DNA of 52,402 bases, from contig NZ_JABXKM010000071.1 of assembly GCF_017115025.1 (NCBI RefSeq), positions 1-52,402 on the forward strand, in the 5' to 3' direction. The translations under genes and the position numbers were made by a program. A model generated the notes under the pieces. That model had not been told where the DNA came from. It searched no databases and was given only the letters and a program-made list of their open reading frames with translations. This document shows positions 7,090 to 16,068 of the stretch, one piece after another (position 1 is the stretch's first letter; every line of letters starts with the position of its first letter). The DNA is from Nostoc sp. NOS(2021). Lineage in GTDB: Bacteria > Cyanobacteriota > Cyanobacteriia > Cyanobacteriales > Nostocaceae.

Positions 7090-8886
7090 ATGACTGAAAC
7101 TGAAATTGTAATTAATCAATCTAAAAAAATAGTAGAGAATGAATTCTTGGAAGATTTTCCTAAACGTGAGATTCCCAAATCCAAGGAAATAAACTTTGTA
7201 GTCGGTACTCAATTAGATGGCGAACATAAGTGCTATCAGGTAGAAATTGATGTCAGTTTTGATTGTCGAGTTGGAGATTTACTTGAAGCAAGAGATAATC
7301 GAACTGGAAGAAATTATTTACTTATGGTTACTGACATTGAGTATGCATTCTCGCATCGTGAAGAACACGCTCAAATGTTAGACTTACTCCGCCGCCGTCC
7401 GGATAAAGAAATTGACGATCCAACTTTTCGCGCTTTGTGCAAAAACCTTGCTATATGTAATCTTCTGGGAGAAATCCGCAGTGGAGAGATTACTGAACAA
7501 GGATACCGTCCTAGTAAATACACTACAACAGCCATTAGAGCCAGCATTAATACTGAAAAGTTAATGGCAAGTGAATGGCAAATTGGTATAAATATTGGTT
7601 CTCTACGTGTAGGCAGAGATGCAAGACAAGATATTCCTGTACATTTTTCTACAGTAGATTTAGCAGGGAAGAGATTTTTAATAGTTGGTCAAACTGGTAA
7701 AGGGAAGTCTACAGCAATGCGCCAGCTATTAGATGGTCATCTACGTTTGATGAATTCATATAAGGATAAAACAGATAAGCGCAAAGTAGGCTTTCTGGTA
7801 GATGATTTTAAAATGGAATATCCCTTTGATACATATAACCAAGCAGGGGAAACTGTACCAGGATTGGTCAATAAGTTGGGGAATATAGCTAAAGAAAAAC
7901 TTATTATTTTGACTTGCAATCGTAATGAATATCAAAAGTATGGAGAGAAAGTGAGAGATATACTCCAACTTAAATTACCATTAGAAACTCTTTCATTATC
8001 AGTTTTTTGTGATTTAACCAATTTAACAGAAGCTCAAACTAATGTAGTGCGACTGATAGAAGATACCGACAGAAATCCATCTGAGTTTTTTAATGATTTG
8101 TTAGCTATAGATCAGTATGGTATGCCAGATACAGTTGTATGGGGTAGAAAATATGGGCCCATGTTCTATAGCGAAGCAGGGAAGAAAAAAGCTAGGGCTA
8201 ATAAGGAAAGTAAACAGAAGTCTCAATCTTTGAATCAAGGATCACAAGAAGAACTCGAAGAATCAGATATTGATAAAGGTCTGCGCGATCGCTTATCTTA
8301 TATTCGTCGTGCAGTACAACGTCTTTTGAAGATGCCTTTTATGACTAAAAATGCAACTCAGGGTGACTGCACTGGGAAATTACTTCAGTATTTACGTGAA
8401 GGTTGCACTGTAATTGTTGATAAAAATCATCTTGAGGATCACCAGCGTGAAATGCTAACGGTGATTCTTCTCTATCACATATTTCGTCACAATCAGGCAT
8501 TAGCGAGTGGAAGCGAAGAGCAACGCAAGCAGATGATTCCAGTCGTAGTCGCCGTTGAAGAAGCCCAATATCTTTTATCAAAAGATAAGGTAGCTGATCC
8601 AGAATCAATTTTTGCCAAGATAGCCTTTACTGGACGCAGCTATCAGATTGGATTACTCGCAATTACCCAACGTCCTCAAGCCATTCAGAAAGAATTATTA
8701 GGCCAATTTGACGGTTTTTTAGTTCTACCATTAGAACATGCAAACGACTTTCGCCATCTGGCAGATGCTTGCCCAGTTCTTTCAGGTTATCGCAATGATT
8801 TAGCATCTGCCCCACTTGGTGGAGGCGTTCTGGCTTATGGTTCACCAAAAAAAGTAGTATCAGTTCAAATTGAGAATTATATTTAG
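7090..8886 (+). CDS. HerA-family ATPase/helicase
   Basis: 598-residue FtsK/HerA-superfamily DNA translocase. The N-terminal region (about 35-190) fits a HAS-barrel with motif VGDLLEARDNRTGR. The ATPase has Walker A VGQTGKGKS (200-207) and a Walker B-type strand VVVAVEEAQYLL with the HerA-like EEAQ. A segment FAKIAFTGRSYQIGLLAITQ resembles the arginine-finger and sensor region, and QFDGFLVLPLEHANDFRHL follows. Lys/Glu/Ser-rich residues about 365-400 look like an inserted linker. It is the last gene of the operon after the nurA-like gene and should form the hexameric motor of a HerA-NurA machine. It ends 102 bp before the convergent DruA-like gene, with a terminator hairpin between. Confidence 0.85.
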   Translation: MTETEIVINQSKKIVENEFLEDFPKREIPKSKEINFVVGTQLDGEHKCYQVEIDVSFDCRVGDLLEARDNRTGRNYLLMVTDIEYAFSHREEHAQMLDLLRRRPDKEIDDPTFRALCKNLAICNLLGEIRSGEITEQGYRPSKYTTTAIRASINTEKLMASEWQIGINIGSLRVGRDARQDIPVHFSTVDLAGKRFLIVGQTGKGKSTAMRQLLDGHLRLMNSYKDKTDKRKVGFLVDDFKMEYPFDTYNQAGETVPGLVNKLGNIAKEKLIILTCNRNEYQKYGEKVRDILQLKLPLETLSLSVFCDLTNLTEAQTNVVRLIEDTDRNPSEFFNDLLAIDQYGMPDTVVWGRKYGPMFYSEAGKKKARANKESKQKSQSLNQGSQEELEESDIDKGLRDRLSYIRRAVQRLLKMPFMTKNATQGDCTGKLLQYLREGCTVIVDKNHLEDHQREMLTVILLYHIFRHNQALASGSEEQRKQMIPVVVAVEEAQYLLSKDKVADPESIFAKIAFTGRSYQIGLLAITQRPQAIQKELLGQFDGFLVLPLEHANDFRHLADACPVLSGYRNDLASAPLGGGVLAYGSPKKVVSVQIENYI

Positions 8887-8943
8887 GATATTACGGCTCA
8901 ATGTAACTTAGCCTTGAGATGTTTGAATTGGAAATTACTCAAT

Positions 8944-8990
8944 CCACCCCTATACTTTTTGAATAACCAGGGGTGGTAAATCTTGTTTTT
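8944..8990. terminator. Terminator between convergent herA-like and druA-like genes
   Basis: An 8-bp stem CCACCCCT/AGGGGTGG (8944-8951, 8969-8976) with a 17-base loop is followed on the plus strand by TAAATCTTGTTTTT. It fits a terminator for the HerA operon and may also serve the converging gene. Confidence 0.6.
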
Positions 8991-10176
8991 ACAATAACTC
9001 TAATGCTTTTGCAATAGTCTGTTTACCATCTATAGAACATGAGCATCGGTTATTAGCACGTGGTAGACAATACCGTTCTTTCCAAAATTCTGCTAATTCC
9101 TGGAAAGGCTGATCATTGTATATTGGAGTTTCTTCTTTTCCTGCAAGAATATCTTCTAAATTGTCTGTGTGAGATATAATAAACACTTCTCTTTTGATAT
9201 TATGCTTAAGATAAGTTTGAGGTAAACATAATTGTCTAAGTACATGGCTAATAACTAGTTGTTTAACTTTTGGGCCTGTACCAAATCCTCTAACTGGTTT
9301 GTCCGGAAATAACTGTTGATGAAAAATTTTTATTTTTCGGTAAAGATCATCATTGAAGTAGAAAGTACCCCAACCCTTACAATTTCCCAGAGAAGCTGTA
9401 GCCCATAAGTTTTGGTTGCCTTTCTTTCCCTTACTTACTCGGTTGTACAAAGAACTACGTCCAAATGCACTTAGTGTAGTCACCGCTATTAAATAAGCAG
9501 GCAACACTCTTTTTTCCATTTCAGTTATTCGTCCTTCATAACGTTGTTCATAGTCTTGACGCACGTCCTTTGATGCGGCAGCCAAAACAGCAAGCTTACC
9601 TCCAAGTAAATCACTGTAAGGTGGTACTGCACCTACCGAGTAAGCATCCATAGTCTGATTTACTATTTCAGGTTTCCGTTCTCTAGGGATATTAAACGTT
9701 GTATCTCGTGCTGAAAAACCGATTGGTGGCGACTGTAAACCAAGAATACCCATTAGTTTGTGGTTGGAATCATCCCATATCAAATAATTGAGTCGTCTAC
9801 CGTAACCCATACTATATGGTAGACTCCAAGATAAACGGGCGATACGAAAAATATCTCTTTGTGCTTGTTTTGTTACTAATTCCAACCTCGGTTGAATAGC
9901 TTCAGGAAAGACTTCTTTTGGTTCAGCAAAAACATTACTGTATTTTGGCCAGTTTTTATCAAGCCATTTCTTATGTTTACCAAGAGTCACAAGGCGTGAA
10001 GATGAATGTGCATTCCGGTAATCAGATTTTGGATTAGTATCTACAAGCCGTATCAAATTACGACGCATAGCATGAATCTCATTCATTAGTTCTTCCGCCT
10101 CTGTCACTAGGTCTTTCTCATATACAAGAGGAGAAAATTTGCTCTCCTGCACAGATTCAACGCAAGGTAAATTCAT
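8989..10176 (-). CDS. DruA-like protein (DUF4338 family)
   Basis: 395-residue protein resembling the DUF4338 family, which includes DruA of the Druantia anti-phage systems. The best segment is 124-150 (GYGRRLNYLIWDDSNHKLMG, then ILGLQSP), followed by SARD and a long block with LLGGKLAVLAAASKDVRQDY, EQRYEG and LYNRV. These match the strand-rich core and the middle helix region of that family as I remember it. No DruE-type helicase is adjacent. The preceding small RHH gene on the same strand is only 13 bp away. AGGA lies 8 bases before the ATG. It may belong to a defence unit or to a mobile element; DUF4338 proteins occur in both settings. Confidence 0.65.
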   Translation of the reverse strand: MNLPCVESVQESKFSPLVYEKDLVTEAEELMNEIHAMRRNLIRLVDTNPKSDYRNAHSSSRLVTLGKHKKWLDKNWPKYSNVFAEPKEVFPEAIQPRLELVTKQAQRDIFRIARLSWSLPYSMGYGRRLNYLIWDDSNHKLMGILGLQSPPIGFSARDTTFNIPRERKPEIVNQTMDAYSVGAVPPYSDLLGGKLAVLAAASKDVRQDYEQRYEGRITEMEKRVLPAYLIAVTTLSAFGRSSLYNRVSKGKKGNQNLWATASLGNCKGWGTFYFNDDLYRKIKIFHQQLFPDKPVRGFGTGPKVKQLVISHVLRQLCLPQTYLKHNIKREVFIISHTDNLEDILAGKEETPIYNDQPFQELAEFWKERYCLPRANNRCSCSIDGKQTIAKALELL

Positions 10177-10189
10177 TTATTTATCCTTT

Positions 10190-10342
10190 CTAAGAGTCTA
10201 ATTTCAGGCTACGAATGCACTCTCTTAAGACTTCTGTTTTTGTTTTTCCGTGTTTAGTACAGTAAGCCTCAAGAAGCTCAAGTTCGTTTTTTGGCAAGCG
10301 AATTTTAAGTTCTTTATCAGATGGTGGTTTTGTCCTTGCCAT
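10190..10342 (-). CDS. Small ribbon-helix-helix protein upstream of the druA-like gene
   Basis: 50-residue CopG/Arc-like protein (MARTKPPSDKELKIRLPKNE, then LLEAYCTKHGKTKTEVLREC). A basic strand is followed by two helices, the RHH pattern. The ATG at 10342 is preferred to an upstream in-frame codon at 10384 because the RHH strand begins right after it. It probably forms an operon with, and may repress, the DruA-like gene 13 bp downstream. Confidence 0.7.
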   Translation of the reverse strand: MARTKPPSDKELKIRLPKNELELLEAYCTKHGKTKTEVLRECIRSLKLDS

Positions 10343-10598
10343 AATTTTTAGTCTATCACGTATGTGGGTACAAAGTGTGAACAAAATTTTGGGCCAGTTT
10401 TACTGGCAATTGGCTTAGGTTTACAAATTAAACTTTTGCCCAAATAAGTTAAATAATGAAAGGGTCGCTCCATCTTCTTGGTTTACAATAAAACCTGAAA
10501 AGCTGGCAAGCACATGGAAGCCCACCAGCAAGCAGTATCCCCAGCATCGGGAACTATAGTATTTAGATGCAAGTTTGGACAAGTTTTATATTTAAGAA

Positions 10599-10683
10599 CG
10601 GAGAGGGGGAGATTCGAACTCCCGGAGGTTTTAGCCTCATCCGATTTCAAGTCGGACGCAATCGACCACTCTGCCACCTCTCC
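10599..10683 (-). tRNA. trnS-UGA: tRNA-Ser(UGA)
   Basis: 85-base class II tRNA. The acceptor GGAGAGG pairs with CCTCTCC, the anticodon loop CTTGAAA gives UGA, the variable arm is long, the T-arm has GTTCGAATC, and the discriminator is G. CCA is not encoded. It marks the right border of the accessory block at 1.7-10.4 kb. Confidence 0.95.
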
Positions 10684-10814
10684 AGTAAATCTGTCAAACT
10701 TGTGCCTAACCTACTTTCAGACGCTATTCAGGCGCTTTTGTTGGTTAGCACTAAAGCTGACAGATAATACTATATCGTATCATCTACGCAGATTGCACAA
10801 CTGAATGCGAATCT

Positions 10815-11735
10815 CTACGACACACTGCGCGATCGCTCATACAAAATTTCCTCCTCTGCCACCTGGAAGTCATTACCCACCCAAACTAGGGACACTTGCG
10901 AAACCACACCCGCCTCTAGGGTGACAATGGAAAAATTACGCAACTTCTCGCTGTCATTTTCCACAATCCTCGGCACAATGGCTGCATTCAAGTAAATTGT
11001 CCCCTCTGGACTTCTAAAGATGGGCTTGCGTTGCACCTTCTTGGTATGGCGTAAATCTCGGTGCATGTGACCAAATGTCACCAGGGGAATGGTTTTACCA
11101 GCAGTCAAGGCTTGAGAAATCGCCTCGCCAAAATCTGGATCACCAAAGTCGCCGCCAATTGGGTGCCAGTCTTTGCCGCAGGGGTCTTCGGGGCGATCGC
11201 CTAACCCACTAGGCCCATTGTGACCCAAAAATATAATCGTCTGGTAAGCGGCGCTTTTAACTGCTTTCACGATGCGATCGGCAGATTCTTCCAAACTCGT
11301 CACACCGTAACGTTCTTGACAGATTTCCGCGAATTTCCACTCTGGGCCACCCCAGGTAAAGGGACGACCCCCCACTACAGTTAAATTCCAAGCGGGAAAA
11401 TCCAACTTACCGTAACCGACATGGGACGCGCCTAATAAATCGAGTTGTTCCTGTACCCAGTCTTCCTTAGAGCGGTCATAAGGAGCCTTTTTGCGTCCCC
11501 ATTCGGTGGCGGTGTACCAAGCATCGTGGTTGCCCATCACAGCTGCTTTGGGAATATCGAGAGATGCGATCGCTCTGACCACTTCCACCGACTCATTGCC
11601 AAAATCCCCGACAAACAGCGCTAAGTCAACACCCAGATGCTTGAGTGCAATACCATCTTCCACTTCCCATTGGTCGTGAACATCTCCAATTACAGCAATT
11701 TTGAGGGTTATCGATTGAGTTTTCTGACTGGTCAT
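10815..11735 (-). CDS. Calcineurin-like metallophosphoesterase
   Basis: Predicted cytosolic dinuclear-metal phosphoesterase of 306 residues, from a family found in cyanobacteria and plastids (TIGR04168-like, by recollection). All signature motifs are present: GDVHDQW, GDFGNE, GNHDAW, FLGHNGPSG and FGHMHRD. I choose the ATG at 11735 (MTSQKTQ), since the strand leading to GDVH starts 11 residues later; an in-frame start at 11798 would add 21 residues with no family support. It is divergent from nadA, sharing the upstream region. The substrate is unknown. Confidence 0.85.
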   Translation of the reverse strand: MTSQKTQSITLKIAVIGDVHDQWEVEDGIALKHLGVDLALFVGDFGNESVEVVRAIASLDIPKAAVMGNHDAWYTATEWGRKKAPYDRSKEDWVQEQLDLLGASHVGYGKLDFPAWNLTVVGGRPFTWGGPEWKFAEICQERYGVTSLEESADRIVKAVKSAAYQTIIFLGHNGPSGLGDRPEDPCGKDWHPIGGDFGDPDFGEAISQALTAGKTIPLVTFGHMHRDLRHTKKVQRKPIFRSPEGTIYLNAAIVPRIVENDSEKLRNFSIVTLEAGVVSQVSLVWVGNDFQVAEEEILYERSRSVS

Positions 11736-11884
11736 GCCACTTTCCTTGCCGTCTATCTCCAGGATATGAAACTCAGCCCGATTTGGACACAACCCCAAAA
11801 TATCAACCGTCCACTATTTTTGGTAAAAACTACTATAATTGATTCCACAGGATATAAATTTGCAACTTAAAGCACCCCCTAACT

Positions 11885-12859
11885 GTGTTTACCACTGCCC
11901 TAGCTCAACGAGAAAAAACCCAACCGGGTGAACTACCACTAGATTTGTTTGCCGCCATTGAGAGTCTCAAAAAAGAACTCAACGCAGTTATCCTGGCACA
12001 TTATTATCAAGAGCCAGATATTCAGGATATTGCCGACTTTATTGGGGATTCATTACAACTGGCGAAAGCCGCCGAAAAAACCAATGCGGATGTGATTGTC
12101 TTTGCTGGTGTTCACTTCATGGCAGAAACAGCAAAGATACTTAATCCCGATAAATTAGTACTTTTACCAGATTTGAATGCTGGTTGTTCTTTAGCTGACA
12201 GTTGTCCACCAGAGGAGTTTGCAGCTTTTAAAGCCGCGCATCCAAATCATCTGGTGGTGTCTTACATCAACTGTTCTGCTGATATTAAGGCGATGAGCGA
12301 TATTATTTGTACTAGTTCCAACGCTGTGAAAATTGTGCAGCAGATACCGAAGGATCAGCCGATTATTTTTGCCCCAGATCGGAATTTGGGGCGGTATGTC
12401 ATGGAACAGACTGGACGAGATTTGGTGCTATGGCAAGGTAGCTGTGTTGTCCATGAAACCTTTTCCGAAAAGAAAATTGTCCAGTTAAAAATTACCCATC
12501 CAGAAGCAGAGGCGATCGCACACCCAGAATGTGAAAGTAGTGTATTGCGCCACGCCAGCTTTATTGGCTCCACAGCCGCTTTACTCAAGTATTGTCAAAA
12601 TAGCCCCACCAAAGAATTTATCGTTGCTACCGAGCCGGGAATCATTCACCAAATGCAAAAACTAGCTCCTGACAAGCGTTTTATTCCTGCCCCGCCGATG
12701 AATAACTGTGCTTGTAACGAATGTCCGTTTATGCGGTTAAACACCCTAGAAAAGCTCTACTGGGCAATGAAAAATCGTACTCCCGAAATTACCATGTCAG
12801 AGGATATCCGCCTTGCTGCACTGCGACCAATGCAACGAATGCTGGAGATGAGTCTGTAA
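11885..12859 (+). CDS. nadA: Quinolinate synthase NadA
   Basis: 324-residue [4Fe-4S] enzyme that condenses iminoaspartate with dihydroxyacetone phosphate to quinolinate in NAD biosynthesis. Motifs include [45 protein letters not shown] (one cluster cysteine), a PECESS segment and the C-terminal [11 protein letters not shown], which holds another cluster cysteine. Length is normal. The start is a GTG (MFTTALAQ). A 15-bp stem-loop lies just after the stop codon. Confidence 0.95.
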   Translation: MFTTALAQREKTQPGELPLDLFAAIESLKKELNAVILAHYYQEPDIQDIADFIGDSLQLAKAAEKTNADVIVFAGVHFMAETAKILNPDKLVLLPDLNAGCSLADSCPPEEFAAFKAAHPNHLVVSYINCSADIKAMSDIICTSSNAVKIVQQIPKDQPIIFAPDRNLGRYVMEQTGRDLVLWQGSCVVHETFSEKKIVQLKITHPEAEAIAHPECESSVLRHASFIGSTAALLKYCQNSPTKEFIVATEPGIIHQMQKLAPDKRFIPAPPMNNCACNECPFMRLNTLEKLYWAMKNRTPEITMSEDIRLAALRPMQRMLEMSL

Positions 12860-12876
12860 CTAGTATTTTTTATACG

Positions 12877-12913
12877 TATGGAAGAGACGCAGTTTTGTTG
12901 CGTCTCTTCCATA
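12877..12913. terminator. Long perfect stem-loop after nadA
   Basis: Fifteen-base arms (12877-12891 and 12899-12913) are perfect complements around a 7-base T-rich loop, 17 bp after the nadA stop codon. No clear U-tract follows, so it may be a processing or stability hairpin, or a dispersed repeat, rather than a classical terminator. Confidence 0.55.
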
Positions 12914-12981
12914 AGTTATTTGTTCTAAACACTTGCTATTTATAAAACATGGTGCTAAGATTATTAATCGTGAGACAAATC

Positions 12982-13067
12982 GGGTCGGTGTCCGAGTGGT
13001 TAATGGAGACGGACTGTAAATCCGTTGGCTAGCGCCTACGCTGGTTCAAATCCAGCCCGGCCCACCA
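12982..13067 (+). tRNA. trnY-GUA: tRNA-Tyr(GUA)
   Basis: Class II tRNA with acceptor GGGTCGG pairing CCGGCCC (one G-T), anticodon in ACTGTAAAT giving GUA, a long variable arm and encoded CCA. It is followed 88 bp later by tRNA-Thr. Confidence 0.95.
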
Positions 13068-13154
13068 CTTACGAAGTTATAGGTTATAATGGCTGGGTAA
13101 AGAGCAAAGCTCCCAGCATTGTAACTTACAACTGAAAAATCAAAATCGTCTTTT

Positions 13155-13226
13155 GCCCGTGTGGCTCAGTGGTAGAGCACACCCTTGGTAAGGGTGAGGT
13201 CACGAGTTCAATCCTCGTCACGGGCT
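13155..13226 (+). tRNA. trnT-GGU: tRNA-Thr(GGU)
   Basis: 72-base tRNA with acceptor GCCCGTG pairing CACGGGC, anticodon loop TTGGTAA (GGU), T-arm GTTCAATC and no encoded CCA. A T-run right after the 3' end may terminate the tRNA-Tyr/tRNA-Thr transcript. Confidence 0.95.
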
Positions 13227-13475
13227 TTTTAAAATGATCAAATAATCTACGTAAAATCAAGGGTTTCAGGCTTATTAAGAGATTTAGATGTTCAAAAGCT
13301 AAGTTTCTTACTTTCATTGGTGGCTATTCTGACTATGATTTTGACTATCAGGTCAGAATTTGGGATATCCAGCTTGTTTTTTTGGCTATGATTTGGCTAT
13401 GATTTTGTAGGCTAAGTACAAGCCATAGAGCCATTTATCCTACTATTCAGCAACGCCCTTTTTTCACTCTCTCCT

Positions 13476-14054
13476 CTAAAGTCCTTGGATCTGATTACGA
13501 ATTTCATTATCAATCTGTGATTCCTGAATTACTGAAAAGTCATCCGAATCGTCATGTAATCCGTGAGAAGCGATAAATCTACTCCCATTTTCTACCTCAA
13601 ACAGTAATCCAATTTCATTTGCAATATCTGCGTATAGTGCGCTGCTGTAGCTTCTTTTTAAAATAGTTATATTTGATATACGTTGCCCTACAAACCTAGC
13701 CCAAAAGTTATTACTGTATACTGCATCTCTTGCATCTACTGGATAAAGTTCCTTATCTTCTTCAGCTAGTTCTTCACTTGTTTCAGCAGCCTCGTTTTTC
13801 TCAATCCAGATAGTAACTGAGTTTTTTGATGGTTGACTTCCATATCCAATAACTAGCCCTGAGTCAAAGCTCATGATAAGAGGTCCAGGTGCTAGTGAAA
13901 AAACATCTTTTGCTTCAATACCGTATTCGCTAACTTCTCTATCAGGAGGCTCCCAACAATACCTAGTCAAATTAAGTATCTTGAGTCCTTTAAGAGAGTC
14001 TAAAACATCACTCCGATTAGATGGAATATTTTCTATGTATAAAAAAGTTTTCAT
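13476..14054 (-). CDS. Hypothetical protein downstream of a PD-(D/E)XK nuclease gene
   Basis: 192-residue protein, not recognised. It begins MKTFLYIENIPSN and contains a Pro/Gly strand region (LAPGPLIMSFDSGLVIGYG), an acidic stretch (EELAEEDKELYPVDARD) and a C-terminal acidic end. No membrane segment or catalytic motif is evident. The ATG at 14054 is preferred to a TTG 27 bases upstream. It lies 33 bp after the stop of the endonuclease gene on the same strand, so the two probably form an operon. An immunity or accessory role is possible only by analogy with position. Confidence 0.6.
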   Translation of the reverse strand: MKTFLYIENIPSNRSDVLDSLKGLKILNLTRYCWEPPDREVSEYGIEAKDVFSLAPGPLIMSFDSGLVIGYGSQPSKNSVTIWIEKNEAAETSEELAEEDKELYPVDARDAVYSNNFWARFVGQRISNITILKRSYSSALYADIANEIGLLFEVENGSRFIASHGLHDDSDDFSVIQESQIDNEIRNQIQGL

Positions 14055-14087
14055 TGATTTAGTTTTTTTGAGCAGACTCAATAAGTT

Positions 14088-14768
14088 TCAATCTTCGTCA
14101 TGGATTGTTAACTGTCCTTCTACTTTTCCATAAGCTTTCTTCACCCAATAACCTCTGGGTGGCTTTTCTAAGCCATAAGCTTTACACCACTTTTCTACAG
14201 CCTTATCAGACACGCCCAAATCTCTGCCAATTTCCGCTGTTGGCTTTTCCCAAACTAGTTTTTCTAGTTCTTCTTTCGATGGTCTTTCTACTTTTCTGGT
14301 GTGAATTCTAGAGTCTGGGTTAACCTTTCTAGTTGTTAAATCAATGCCAAACTCCTTATAGGTTCGCTTAGACGCTGCTTCAGTAAAATCTGTAAAATCC
14401 TCCCACCAGTAAAACGGTGTAGCTGAATTAGGTATTTGGGTAGTTATGTAGCAACCATTAAAGTTAATTGATGGATAAACAACTTTATCTATATCAGGTA
14501 GATAAACAGCATAAAAGTCAAAGTCATTTACTTTATACTTCTTCTGATGAGTACCATTTTTATCTACCCAAATAGTTTTATTGACTACCCTGTTGTCTCC
14601 CGCGTATTTAGCTTGTATTTTGTAAAATTTATCGTCTTTGTAGGCAACAAAATCAAAAGGTAAATGCTCACAAACAAGTGGTGTGAGAATCAAGTATCCT
14701 TTAAGCGTTAGATCAGCGATCGCTTTTGTAGCAGCAATATCGCCTTTATTCTTGGTATGATGCAGCAA
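14088..14768 (-). CDS. PD-(D/E)XK homing-type endonuclease with C-terminal HTH
   Basis: 226-residue protein resembling the PD-(D/E)XK endonucleases associated with cyanobacterial group I introns (I-Ssp6803I type). The N-terminus HTKNKGDIAATKAIADL, the acidic strand PFDFVAYKDDKFYKIQAKYA (D...Q-x-K core) and the following strands match that nuclease fold. A C-terminal helix-turn-helix (AEIGRDLGVSDKAVEKWCKA) could read the target site. The start is a TTG at 14768 with GAGGG upstream. No intron is visible here, so it is free-standing between tRNA-Thr and tRNA-Arg. Confidence 0.75.
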   Translation of the reverse strand: MLHHTKNKGDIAATKAIADLTLKGYLILTPLVCEHLPFDFVAYKDDKFYKIQAKYAGDNRVVNKTIWVDKNGTHQKKYKVNDFDFYAVYLPDIDKVVYPSINFNGCYITTQIPNSATPFYWWEDFTDFTEAASKRTYKEFGIDLTTRKVNPDSRIHTRKVERPSKEELEKLVWEKPTAEIGRDLGVSDKAVEKWCKAYGLEKPPRGYWVKKAYGKVEGQLTIHDED

Positions 14769-14772
14769 TAAC

Positions 14773-14823
14773 GAACCCTCAATCGATTAAATTATCATAT
14801 CAATTTACGGTGCTTGAGGGTTC
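14773..14823. promoter_or_regulatory. Inverted repeat upstream of the endonuclease gene
   Basis: Ten-base arms gaaccctcaa (14773-14782) and ttgagggttc (14814-14823) flank the presumed promoter of the minus-strand endonuclease gene. They could be an operator for its HTH domain. The left arm also contains the GAGGG ribosome-binding site. Confidence 0.4.
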
Positions 14824-14837
14824 ATATTAAGTTAAAA

Positions 14838-14910
14838 CGAGCGCGGCAGGGTTCGAACCTGCGACCGATTGCTTAGAAGGCAATTGCTCTATCCACTGAG
14901 CTACGCGCCC
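14838..14910 (-). tRNA. trnR-UCU: tRNA-Arg(UCU)
   Basis: 73-base tRNA with acceptor GGGCGCG pairing CGCGCTC (one G-T), D-arm AGCTCAGTGGA, anticodon loop CTTCTAA giving UCU, T-arm GGTTCGAACC and discriminator G. No CCA is encoded. Confidence 0.95.
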
Positions 14911-15267
14911 AAAACAAAATAATGGCTCCTAAAGGAGTCACCTACATTATTATATCGTTCTCACCTACCAAGAAGCAATCGAAAATTGCAGATTTACCAC
15001 TAGCAAGGCTAAGATGCTAGTCGCTAGTTAGTCAATCTACACCGAAAACGAAACAGATGGGATATTGGTTTAGATATATTGTGTTGTCAAGGGGTTATTT
15101 GCCCGTTAGCGCTAACGTCCTCTGGGCGGCTACCTTGGAGAAGGATCTGGCGATCGCTAGGCTCATCTCCACAGTATGCTAGGTAATTTCAGCCTTGGCG
15201 ATGCTGCCAAATGCCATTATATATTCCATATTAAGAGTGCCCCTGTGAGGAGTTATTTGCTAGTGCC
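14911..15267. other. Intergenic region
   Basis: About 357 bp without a convincing gene. It contains the 12-bp palindrome gttagcgctaac (about 15105-15116) and a HIP1-like octamer near 15150. The promoter for the gene at 15268 should lie here. Confidence 0.4.
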
Positions 15268-15927
15268 ATGTTTATTCTCAAACGGCAGGATGTTGAAATA
15301 TCAAGCATTCAGCACCCAAAACGGGATCAGCAGGTGCCGATTCTCAATTATCAAGGGCAGACTTTTCGCCTGATTAGTGTCTTCAAAGCTAGTCAAGAGG
15401 AAGAAGCTAGAGCTTTATGGAGAGAATTAACGGATAACCGGGGTAAAGCCTGTGTTTTACTGGAGGAACCGGAACGCTTTAGCGTCTGGGGTAAAATCCG
15501 TTTAGAGCAACTGGGTAATGATACAGGTGGTCATAGTAAAACGGGGATTTTGATCCAAGCCAGTATTTTGCTGTTGCAAGGTGTTTCTATCGACATTGAA
15601 GAGTTTTTAGGTGCTCGGCAAGCTGCATTATTTGAGAAAGATATTGCGGAGGTGTTACAGCAGAAGCAATTTCCTCAAGCATCTTCCCTAGAAGCAGTTA
15701 AATATTTGGTATCGACTAATCCTTTGCCGACAGCCAAAATACCTGATTGGCAAGAAAATCATGTAGTTATCCTGTTACAAGAACTCCATCGATTAGGAAA
15801 GGCGTATTTTGGCAACGCTAATTTTACCAAACAAGTGATTTATAAGTTAGAAGATATGCCAGAAGCCGAGCGATCGCTGTTTATCAGTTGGCTAAATCAA
15901 TCGCCACTGGGTAAACTATGGCAGTAG
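15268..15927 (+). CDS. Conserved cyanobacterial hypothetical protein
   Basis: 219-residue soluble protein that begins MFILKRQDVEISSI. It contains a strand-rich first half (QTFRLISVFKASQEEEARAL, EEPERFSVWGKIRLEQL), a central helical part and a C-terminus ending WLNQSPLGKLWQ. It resembles a cyanobacteria-restricted family (possibly the Npun_F0813 type, from memory). No catalytic motif is evident. A GAGGAG-type site lies about 17 bases before the ATG. Confidence 0.7.
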   Translation: MFILKRQDVEISSIQHPKRDQQVPILNYQGQTFRLISVFKASQEEEARALWRELTDNRGKACVLLEEPERFSVWGKIRLEQLGNDTGGHSKTGILIQASILLLQGVSIDIEEFLGARQAALFEKDIAEVLQQKQFPQASSLEAVKYLVSTNPLPTAKIPDWQENHVVILLQELHRLGKAYFGNANFTKQVIYKLEDMPEAERSLFISWLNQSPLGKLWQ

Positions 15928-16068
15928 CATGGAAATTCTTTCACAAAATTCCTGCCACTGGCACTTGCTTTTGGTGTCCGATTGTGTATTACTTGGCAGA
16001 CACACTGCTAGATATACAGTCCTTTAACTCAAAATACTGCCAGAGTGCATCTACATAAGTCTTGCCCT

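Noticed and set aside
10599..10683. tRNA-Ser as the attachment site of an integrated island at 1.7-10.4 kb
   Set aside because: I found no second copy of the tRNA 3' end at the left border and no integrase gene.
10514..10804. Open frames across the tRNA-Ser region
   Set aside because: They read through the tRNA gene on the opposite strand and have no family features.
12721..12945. 74-residue frame overlapping the nadA 3' end
   Set aside because: Shadow of nadA that continues into the stem-loop; no independent features.
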